Assembly (NCBI GenBank): GCA_913773715.1
Contig: CAJYHD010000584.1
Coordinates: forward strand, 1-11,682
DNA length: 11,682 nucleotides
From: an uncultured Sphingobium sp.
GTDB taxonomy: Bacteria > Pseudomonadota > Alphaproteobacteria > Sphingomonadales > Sphingomonadaceae
Direction: 5' to 3'
Shown: positions 1-5,011 of the stretch, in pieces
Numbering within the stretch: the first letter of the stretch is position 1
Layout of the letters: each line of letters opens with the position of its first letter
Translations under genes and position numbers: made by a program
The notes under the pieces: model-generated
What the model was told of the DNA's origin: nothing
What the model saw: the letters and a program-made list of their open reading frames with translations, nothing else
The model's database searches: none

Positions 1-126
1 ATACCAGCATCCCGATCTCGCCGCCTGACACACCGCCAAGCGAACAGCCTAGACCACCGGGATGAGGGGTCCCTTTTCGACGCCGATCACCCCGCTACCG
101 GGGTCCTTTTTCCACGCCGATCCACA
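1..126 (-). mobile_element. Probable IS21-family insertion sequence end (partial, runs off the window)
   Basis: Read on the minus strand, this stretch begins TGTGGATCGGCGTGG at 126 and carries two tandem near-identical 23-bp repeats (100-122 and 66-88), 34 bp apart. IS21-family elements characteristically have 5'-TG...CA-3' ends with multiple terminal repeats, and the arrangement fits that pattern. The element would extend leftwards beyond base 1. A possible istA start (ATG at 10-8, minus strand) lies at the very edge and is too short to judge. The boundary at 126/127 coincides with the point where the SGNH-like gene to the right loses its family-like sequence, which supports an insertion. 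The family name is recalled from the repeat pattern, not from a search. No transposase sequence and no target duplication can be seen here. Confidence 0.5.
66..122. repeat. Two tandem 23-bp terminal-type repeats with an intervening hairpin
   Basis: Copy one is at 66-88 and copy two at 100-122. Both read GGGGTCCyTTTTCsACGCCGATC, with 21 of 23 bases identical. The spacer region contains a perfect 6-bp inverted repeat, ACCCCG (89-94) and CGGGGT (99-104), with a 4-nt loop. Repeats of this kind at the end of an element are typical transposase binding sites in IS21-like elements. The repeat itself is directly visible; its role is inferred. Confidence 0.8.
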
Positions 127-335
127 GTTCTGGCGAGAGGCGCACCGGGCGGATCATTTGAGCCAATCGCAAAGACGCAACTGCCATAGATCTTGATCGG
201 CCTCCTCCAACTCAGGATCTGCGCCGCTGTCGCCCCTTCGGCCGCTTGAACGTCGCAACGCGGAGCATACTGGCTGTTGATCGCCTTCGCTGTGCCGAGC
301 CCGATGCTGTCGCCAAGAATAAGGCATTCGAACAT
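127..335 (-). pseudogene. Small SGNH/GDSL-like protein gene, 3' end lost at an IS boundary
   Basis: From ATG at 335 (SD-like AAGGGG seven nt upstream) the frame encodes about 69 family-like residues. It has a block-I-type GDSIGLG (8-14) and a GSND (58-61) resembling the later SGNH signature. The frame then runs into the repeat-bearing sequence at 126, where the encoded residues become low-complexity Arg/Gly and stop at 87. An intact protein of this kind would be expected to continue for another alpha/beta unit with a C-terminal D-x-x-H, which is absent. I therefore call it a gene truncated by the insertion element. An in-frame ATG at 365 gives ten extra residues but has no better ribosome site. 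SGNH proteins are esterases or lipases acting through Ser-Asp-His; whether this small type is catalytic is not known to me. Confidence 0.55.
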
Positions 336-385
336 AGCGCGCCCCTTGGTTCGATGTGGTCGCAACAGCTTGGCGGGCCGCCGCG

Positions 386-655
386 CTAACCAACGACGGG
401 GTCGCTGGCTGAACCCAATGCCTCTTGGAGTTCCGAGACGTCAGCATCGATGATCGCGTACAGGTCGTCATCATTGTGTCGAAAGAATACCTGCGCTCTC
501 GCCTCGCCATCACCCGGCGGAGCTGTAGATCCCATACGCTCGGACCATCTCGCGTCGATGAAGCTCATGAGTTGGCTCCAGGCTGCAAGATGGGACTGAT
601 GGAGGCTCACACAGTGTGTGCCATCCGTAATGATCGCGAGGATCGTCACCTGCAT
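386..655 (-). CDS. Conserved-looking small protein of unknown function (89 aa)
   Basis: I do not recognise a named family. The protein opens with a beta-strand-like MQVTILAIIT, followed by a helix rich in H, W and L (residues 18-40) ending in FIDARWSER. It ends in an acidic segment (NDDDLYAIIDADVSELQEAL, 61-80). It has no signal peptide, no membrane segment and a single cysteine (C15). This composition is coherent for a small cytoplasmic protein, and it resembles short accessory proteins found on sphingomonad plasmids and islands. The start at 655 is directly preceded by AAAGGAAC, and an in-frame TAA at 664-662 rules out a longer form. It lies 50 nt upstream of the truncated SGNH-like gene and may be transcribed with it. 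A short leader ORF with a much stronger ribosome site precedes it. Confidence 0.6.
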   Translation of the reverse strand: MQVTILAIITDGTHCVSLHQSHLAAWSQLMSFIDARWSERMGSTAPPGDGEARAQVFFRHNDDDLYAIIDADVSELQEALGSASDPVVG

Positions 656-674
656 GTTCCTTTAACCCCCTCGA

Positions 675-719
675 TCACAGCCGGGACGGAGACAGCACTG
701 AGATCATCGGGACCATCAT
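675..719 (-). CDS. Putative 14-codon leader ORF with a very strong Shine-Dalgarno
   Basis: GGGGAGGA (733-726, minus strand) is followed after six nt by ATG ATG, encoding MMVPMISVLSPSRL and stopping with TGA at 677-675. This is one of the best ribosome sites in the window, yet the reading frame is only 14 codons. It ends 19 nt before the start of the 89-residue gene, in a different frame. It could be a leader peptide coupling translation to the downstream gene, or the relic of a decayed gene start. The peptide sequence itself shows no attenuation signature such as runs of one amino acid. Confidence 0.25.
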   Translation of the reverse strand: MMVPMISVLSPSRL

Positions 720-739
720 CGGTCTTCCTCCCCTAACGC

Positions 740-790
740 GCGCTCCGAATTTGCATTGCCGTCTCAGATCTGATCTTTCTGAGGGAGCGC
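740..790. repeat. Bipartite inverted repeat (possible transcript hairpin)
   Basis: GCGCTCC (740-746) pairs with GGAGCGC (784-790), and inside it CTCAG (763-767) pairs with CTGAG (779-783), directly abutting the outer right arm. The 10-bp palindrome TCAGATCTGA (764-773) lies in the interior. On the minus strand this would fold just upstream of the strong ribosome site at 733-726. There is no T-run on either side, so it is not a convincing intrinsic terminator. It may be a leader structure or a protein-binding site. Confidence 0.35.
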
Positions 791-970
791 ACCTTCAAAT
801 TGTCTGCCGAGAGACATCACCTCGCTAACCGGGCGAGCCTTCGAGTCCGCGTGGGATCTACTCGCGAGCGCATGGGCGCCGCCTGCAGAAGAAAACCGGC
901 AGCGCACACGACAGCGGGCTTTAGCGGCTTCATCGACCTTGCATTCCAGCTCGACGAAGCACGCACGTGC

Positions 971-1462
971 TCACCCTCCTGGTAGCGCATGTTCCGCATA
1001 TTCGCGGCGGATGAGATCGAGTTTCGGATCGATGTATCGGCGGCAGAATGGCCGATTGGGATCGTTGCGATAGTAGTTCTGGTAGCGCTCCTCCGATGGC
1101 AAGAAGTCGACGAACGGCACCACCTGCGTGTGGATCGTCTTTTCGGCTTCTTCCGCGAACCGGCACACCGTTCGCTCAGCCTCCAACCGTTGTCCCGGCT
1201 CAAAGATATAGATTGCGCTGCGGTACTTCCCACGCGGGGAACGAGCTCTGCTCGATGAATGCGTTCTAAGATGCACCTCGGCGAGCGTTTCCAGGCTGAT
1301 GGTGGACGGGTCGAACGTCACGACGACGCCCTCTGCCCAAGTGTCCGCCGGCGGCTCGGATTGCAGATAGCCCTGATCGACCTGCGTGACCCCTCGTAAC
1401 GCTTGAAACACACCCTCGGTGCACCAATGGCAGCCGCCACCAAAGCCAACCTTCAACATCAT
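971..1462 (-). CDS. msrA: Peptide-methionine (S)-S-oxide reductase MsrA, atypical short form
   Basis: This enzyme reduces the S epimer of methionine sulfoxide in oxidised proteins, using thioredoxin-type reductants in the cytoplasm. The catalytic loop is visible as GGGCHWCTEGVF (8-19), with the nucleophile C11 and E16. Downstream are the KYRSAIY block (79-85) and further cysteines C14, C100 and C140 that could serve as resolving residues. At 163 residues it is shorter than many MsrA proteins. It departs from the canonical pattern: the usual Phe of GCFW is His, GYxGG is replaced by GYLQS, and the stretch before YRS is compressed. The start at 1462 has GAGG a few nt upstream; a second ATG follows at 1459. 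It lies 20 nt behind dps, so the two are probably co-transcribed. No signal peptide is seen. The family call is secure; the subtype is inferred. Confidence 0.9.
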   Translation of the reverse strand: MMLKVGFGGGCHWCTEGVFQALRGVTQVDQGYLQSEPPADTWAEGVVVTFDPSTISLETLAEVHLRTHSSSRARSPRGKYRSAIYIFEPGQRLEAERTVCRFAEEAEKTIHTQVVPFVDFLPSEERYQNYYRNDPNRPFCRRYIDPKLDLIRREYAEHALPGG

Positions 1463-1482
1463 CTACCTCGAGCTGGCGCTCA

Positions 1483-1983
1483 TTAGCTCGGCCGGCTGGC
1501 CTCGAACAGGAACCAAGCACGGCGCTCGGCCTCATCGGTCCAAGCGTCGACCAAGCCAGAGGTGGCGTTGTCCTTTGCCTCATCCGCGACTGCCTTCGCC
1601 TTCCGAAACCCTTCCACCATATGGAGGTTGTCGGCCCTTAGCTCCGCCAGCATTTCCTGCGGCGTCACGAACTCGGCATCGTTGTCCCGGATAGTCTGGT
1701 GACGCGCGATGTCACCAATCGATGTAAGTGTGCGATTTCCCGTCTTTCTGGCGCGCTCGGCGATGGCGTCGGTGACGGCCAGGATCTCCGCCGCCTGCTC
1801 ATCGAAAAGAAGATGATAGTCCCTGAAGTAGGGTCCAGAGACATGCCAGTGGAAGTTCTTGGTCTTCAGGTAGACTGCATAGCTGTTTGCGAGGATAATC
1901 TTGAGCGCGTCCGCGACGGTCATCGTTGCGGCCTCATCAAGGTCGGTCGGAGTTGCAAGTTGCGCAGCTGCAGCGTCGGTCAT
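1483..1983 (-). CDS. dps: Dps family DNA-protecting, ferritin-like protein
   Basis: Dps dodecamers oxidise and store ferrous iron using peroxide, and many bind DNA, protecting it in stress and stationary phase. The diagnostic segment is KNFHWHVSGPYFRDYHLLFDE (42-62), followed by QAAEI. Likely ferroxidase ligands in the family pattern are H45/H47, H57, D61 and E65. The 166-residue length and all-helical composition fit the family. The N-terminal 20 residues are Ala/Thr/Asp-rich and not strongly basic, so DNA binding through an N-terminal Lys tail is not obvious. The start at 1983 is set by AGGGAG seven nt upstream. It heads a two-gene unit with msrA and has its own 190-nt upstream region. I looked there for a GGAAC-N16-17-CGTT general-stress promoter and did not find one. 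Confidence 0.95.
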   Translation of the reverse strand: MTDAAAAQLATPTDLDEAATMTVADALKIILANSYAVYLKTKNFHWHVSGPYFRDYHLLFDEQAAEILAVTDAIAERARKTGNRTLTSIGDIARHQTIRDNDAEFVTPQEMLAELRADNLHMVEGFRKAKAVADEAKDNATSGLVDAWTDEAERRAWFLFEASRPS

Positions 1984-2172
1984 CAGAAGGCTCCCTGATC
2001 GGTGGCTTTCGTAGGAGCCGACATCGATTCCCCTTAGGCTGTAGAGGCCGTCAGAATGAGGTCACCTACGGTCTAAGTCCAATGACTCGCGGCTATAGTT
2101 TCGATAGCCTGACGGGACCGGGGCTGCGAGCGAAACACTTATGGTAGTGGCTAAGCAGAACTCGACACAAGG
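1984..2172 (-). promoter_or_regulatory. Upstream region of dps-msrA (promoter expected, not resolved)
   Basis: This 189-nt stretch separates the upstream small gene from dps and is the natural place for a stress-responsive promoter. A weak candidate on the minus strand is TTGGAC, 17 nt, TCATTC, whose -10 is poor. No alphaproteobacterial EcfG-type motif and no clear OxyR- or Fur-like palindrome could be identified by eye. The only firm element is the dps ribosome site at its end. Confidence 0.3.
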
Positions 2173-2457
2173 CTATTCCGCGAGAGTAAAGCCGAGCACG
2201 AACCGCACTACCTTCTCTGAGGACATTTCGCAGGGTTTGAGTAATGTCTCGCCGCTTTCCAGGCGGTACAGGTTGAAGCTTACGATATCGGTGGCGGCGA
2301 GATCTCTCGCGAACAGACTGTTTCGCCGACCGTCGTCAGATCGCTTAACGGTCACGCCGTAGCGGTAGCCGTCAAAAACGCCCTCACTGTAGCCGCTTGG
2401 CAGCCGTTCCCACGCTGCCTCGAAGGCGGCTTTCTCCTTTTCAGGCGGCGAGTGCAT
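2173..2457 (-). CDS. Conserved hypothetical protein with YRYGVTVKR and LLKPCEM motifs (94 aa)
   Basis: The protein has an amphipathic N-terminal helix (6-20) and then strand-rich sequence GVFDGYRYGVTVKR (26-39). Next come SLFARDLAATDIVSFNLYRL (47-66), LLKPCEM (72-78) and a closing helix KVVRFV (82-87). This pattern resembles a small uncharacterised family I recall from sphingomonad genomes, in which strand, NLYRL and KPCEM elements recur; I know no function for it. There is one cysteine (C76) in the conserved-looking KPCEM. There is no signal peptide or membrane segment. The ribosome site before ATG 2457 is weak: a GAGGG lies about 13 nt away. It sits 110 nt downstream of argS and upstream of dps, in the same direction. 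Confidence 0.7.
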   Translation of the reverse strand: MHSPPEKEKAAFEAAWERLPSGYSEGVFDGYRYGVTVKRSDDGRRNSLFARDLAATDIVSFNLYRLESGETLLKPCEMSSEKVVRFVLGFTLAE

Positions 2458-2567
2458 AACCGAAGATAGCCCTCATTCGGCTAGCAGGAACGGGGCCGAT
2501 CCGCAGCATAACCGCGGACCAGCGAGCCACCCGGCTTACCCGACCGCTGCGCAGCGAATTCATCCGC

Positions 2568-4325
2568 TTAACCGAAATCAACGTCGTTCCGAGGCATCTG
2601 CTGCATCGGCTCGACGCCCATCAGCGCCAAGCCATTGCGGATGATCTGTCCGACGGCAGCTGCCAGGAAGAGCCGTGCGCGGCTGAGCGGCGCGTTATCG
2701 TCGCGGATGAAGCGGCGCGCCGGATCATCGGATCCGGCATTCCACAGGCCGTGGAAAGCCGCCGCCAGATCGGCGAGGAAGAAGGCGATCCGATGCGGTT
2801 CGCGCGCTGATGCAGCGGCCTCCACTACTCGCGGAAACTGGGCCATCAACTTCACTAAGATCAAGTCCCGACCGTCTAGGAGGGAAAGGTCGGGCTCAAC
2901 GCGCAAGTCGATCTTAGCCTCGATTGCTCGTCGAGAAAGCGAATGTATGCGCGCGTACGCATAGTGAACATAAAAGACCGGATTATCACGCGACGCCTCG
3001 ACCGCTTTCGCGAAGTCGAAGTCCATTGGCGCCTCCGCCTTGCGGGTGAGCATGGTGAAACGAACGACATCCCTGCCGACCTCTCGCACCACATCGGCGA
3101 GGGTCACGAAGTTGCCTGCACGCTTCGACATCTTCACTGGGTCGCCTTCGCGAAGCAGCCGAACAATCTGCACCAGCTTGACGTCGAAGCGCTTGCGCCC
3201 TTCGGTGAGGGCATCGGTAGCTGCGACGATGCGCTTCACCGTGCCGGCATGATCCGCACCCCAGACGTCGATCATCTCATCGGCGTCGCGGGCCTTCTCG
3301 AAGTGGTAGGCGAGGTCGACGCCGAAGTAAGTCCAGCTTCCATCTGCTTTGCGGATCGGCCGGTCCTGATCATCGCCAAAGAGCGTCGAGCGGAACAGCG
3401 GCAGCTCGATCGGTTGCCAGTCCTCTGGGATTTCTCCCTTGGGCGGATCAAGCACGCCATCATAGATCAGGCCGCGCTCGCGCAGCCAAGCCTCGGCGGC
3501 GGCGGGCCGTCCCGCTTCGAGCAGTTCGGCCTCAGATGCGAAGCGGTCATGACGAACGCCCAGCAGCGCGAGGTCCGCGCGGATCGTCTCCATCATCGCT
3601 GCCACGGCGTGCGAACGGAAGATCGGAAGCCACGCGGCCTGCGGGGCATGTCGGTAGCGGTCGCTGAAGTCCGAAGCCAAGGCCTGGCCCACGGGCTTGA
3701 GATAGTCGCCCGGATACAGGCCTTCCGGGATGTTGCCGATACTTTCGCCCAGCGCCTCGAGGTAACGAAGGTGGGCGGATCTCCCGAGGACGTCCACCTG
3801 TGCGCCGGCATCGTTGACGTAGTACTCGCGGATTACGCGGTGGCCGGTGAACACCAGCAGGTTCGCCAGCGCGTCCCCGACGACCGCTCCGCGGCAATGC
3901 CCCACGTGCATCGGGCCGGTTGGATTGGCCGAGACATATTCGACGTTCACCGTCTTGCCGGCACCAGCGTCCGATTTGCCATATCGCTCGCCCGAATGTG
4001 CGATCGCCGCTAGCTCGTCCCGCCACGCGTCATCGGTCAGCCTCAGATTGACGAAGCCCGGGCCGGCGACGTCGACGCTTGTCACTTCCTCGAGCGCCGC
4101 CAGCCGGCTGGCCAGCGCCCCGGCGAGCTGCCGCGGCGGGACCCCGGCGCGCTTCCCTATCACCATCGCAGCGTTGGTCGACAGGTCGCCGTGCGCAGCG
4201 TCATGCGGCGTTTCCACAGTCACGCCGCTCCGTGCGAGACCGGTCGGCAGCTCGCCAGACGTCTCCAGCCCGTCGAGCGCCCGCCCGACGTGTTCGGAGA
4301 CGCGAGCGTGAAGCGCTGCTGGCAT
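2568..4325 (-). CDS. argS: Arginyl-tRNA synthetase
   Basis: This class I synthetase attaches arginine to tRNA-Arg, using ATP and requiring tRNA for amino acid activation. All expected parts are present in order. An N-terminal additional domain (about 1-110) includes AHGDLSTNAAM. The catalytic domain carries ANPTGPMHVGHCRGA with the HIGH variant HVGH (140-143). VWGADHAGTVKR (354-365) and KMSKR (398-402) follow, then the C-terminal DALR anticodon-binding region with NPVFYVHYAYARIHS (448-462). The length of 585 residues is normal. The start at 4325 matches where family members begin, although the ribosome site is weak. It follows the DUF427 gene by 27 nt and so is probably read from the dipZ-grxC side. 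The usual sphingomonad neighbours (a dGTPase-like gene and a SPOR-domain gene) are absent. Several stretches differ from the sphingomonad housekeeping sequence as I recall it, so it may be a second copy. Confidence 0.95.
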   Translation of the reverse strand: MPAALHARVSEHVGRALDGLETSGELPTGLARSGVTVETPHDAAHGDLSTNAAMVIGKRAGVPPRQLAGALASRLAALEEVTSVDVAGPGFVNLRLTDDAWRDELAAIAHSGERYGKSDAGAGKTVNVEYVSANPTGPMHVGHCRGAVVGDALANLLVFTGHRVIREYYVNDAGAQVDVLGRSAHLRYLEALGESIGNIPEGLYPGDYLKPVGQALASDFSDRYRHAPQAAWLPIFRSHAVAAMMETIRADLALLGVRHDRFASEAELLEAGRPAAAEAWLRERGLIYDGVLDPPKGEIPEDWQPIELPLFRSTLFGDDQDRPIRKADGSWTYFGVDLAYHFEKARDADEMIDVWGADHAGTVKRIVAATDALTEGRKRFDVKLVQIVRLLREGDPVKMSKRAGNFVTLADVVREVGRDVVRFTMLTRKAEAPMDFDFAKAVEASRDNPVFYVHYAYARIHSLSRRAIEAKIDLRVEPDLSLLDGRDLILVKLMAQFPRVVEAAASAREPHRIAFFLADLAAAFHGLWNAGSDDPARRFIRDDNAPLSRARLFLAAAVGQIIRNGLALMGVEPMQQMPRNDVDFG

Positions 4326-4352
4326 CAGCGGCCGCCCCCGGCGCGGAGCCTG

Positions 4353-4634
4353 CTACGCAACCTCCACGCCCTTCCAAAAAGCGACATGATTTCTGATCGC
4401 TTCGGCTCTCGGTGTCGGGTTGGGGTAGGCCCAAGCCGCGTTCAGGTTGCACTCTTCGCCCACCCGAACGTGATAATAACGCGCCCGACCCTTTACCGGA
4501 CAGACGGACGAATGATCGCTTGCCTCGAGCCGAGTATGATCGACGGCTTCGGGCGGAAAGTAGTGATTGCCGTCGACAATCACGGTCTTGTCGCTCGCTG
4601 CGATAGTGGCGTCGTTCCAAACTGCAGAAACCAT
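4353..4634 (-). CDS. DUF427 family protein (93 aa)
   Basis: This is a small soluble protein of the DUF427 family (PF04248), whose biochemical function is not established. Typical motifs are all visible: VWNDATIAASD (5-15), GNHYFPPE (22-29), SVCPVKGRARYYHV (43-56; families usually show CPWKG or CPYKG here), NAAWAYPNP (65-73) and FWKGVEV (86-92). The start at 4634 is chosen because AAGGAG stands six nt upstream and the family begins with this Trp-Asn strand. The frame is open to an ATG at 4670, which would add twelve residues that do not look family-like. It lies between grxC (44 nt upstream) and argS (27 nt downstream), which places it in a redox-linked transcription unit. Confidence 0.9.
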   Translation of the reverse strand: MVSAVWNDATIAASDKTVIVDGNHYFPPEAVDHTRLEASDHSSVCPVKGRARYYHVRVGEECNLNAAWAYPNPTPRAEAIRNHVAFWKGVEVA

Positions 4635-4678
4635 CGTGCGCTCCTTCGCTCTATCGATTGGCTGAGCCACACCATTGA

Positions 4679-4951
4679 TCAGGTGGCGGAGACCTCGCCG
4701 GCGAGAAGCCTGTCGAGCTCGCCCTTGGCATCGAGCTCCAGGAGGTCATCAGAGCCCCCGATGTGCTTGCCGTTGATGAAGATCTGCGGAACGGTGCTCC
4801 GGCCTGTCGCTTCCTCCATCGCCTGCCGCTGAGCAGGATCATCCTCGATGTCGTGTTCAGTCCATTTCACACCCTTTTCGGTGAACAGTGCTTTCGCGCG
4901 CCGGCAAAAGGGGCACCAGTTGGTCGTAAAAATGAGAATCTTTGGCATCAT
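4679..4951 (-). CDS. grxC: Glutaredoxin 3 (GrxC-like)
   Basis: Glutaredoxins reduce protein disulfides and glutathione mixed disulfides, with glutathione as electron donor, in the cytoplasm. The 90-residue protein shows the full fold signature: the strand KILIFTT, the dithiol active site C13-P-F-C16 (the family usually has CPYC), the cis-proline motif TVPQIF (53-58) and GGSDDL (65-70) for glutathione binding. The start at 4951 is followed directly by a second ATG at 4948; a GGAG lies nine nt before the first. The gene is 60 nt downstream of dipZ and leads into the DUF427 gene. The C-terminal ten residues extend a little beyond the last helix. Confidence 0.95.
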   Translation of the reverse strand: MMPKILIFTTNWCPFCRRAKALFTEKGVKWTEHDIEDDPAQRQAMEEATGRSTVPQIFINGKHIGGSDDLLELDAKGELDRLLAGEVSAT

Positions 4952-5011
4952 GGCTCTCGTCTCCGATCACTCGTAGTTGGGATGGATTGCAACGGCTCAA
5001 ACCCGACGGAC

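Larger units (their letters stand above)
656..970. other. 315-nt stretch with no convincing full-length gene
   Basis: This stretch separates the end of msrA from the 89-residue gene. It holds the leader ORF and hairpin listed separately. Two further very short minus-strand frames have weak ribosome sites: 933-817 (38 codons, starting MKPLKPAVVCAAGFLLQAAP, weakly signal-like) and 817-765 (17 codons). I do not regard either as supported. No promoter matching a clear consensus could be picked out by eye. Confidence 0.5.

Noticed and set aside
425..736. Plus-strand frame of 103 codons
   Set aside because: It is antisense to the 89-residue gene and its leader and has no supporting ribosome site or motif.
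1984..2172. General-stress (EcfG) promoter GGAAC-N16-17-CGTT before dps
   Set aside because: The only near match, GGAAT followed by CGAA at 15 nt, fails in both boxes and spacing.
2510..2567. Palindrome CGCTGCGCAGCG downstream of argS as a terminator
   Set aside because: The 12-bp perfect palindrome leaves no loop and no T-run follows on the minus strand.
2943..4013. Long plus-strand open frame (356 codons)
   Set aside because: It lies wholly antisense to the well-supported argS gene and has no family-like motifs; it is a by-product of GC-rich codon use.
4191..4832. Plus-strand open frame of 213 codons
   Set aside because: It crosses argS, DUF427 and grxC on the opposite strand and has no recognisable domain or ribosome site.
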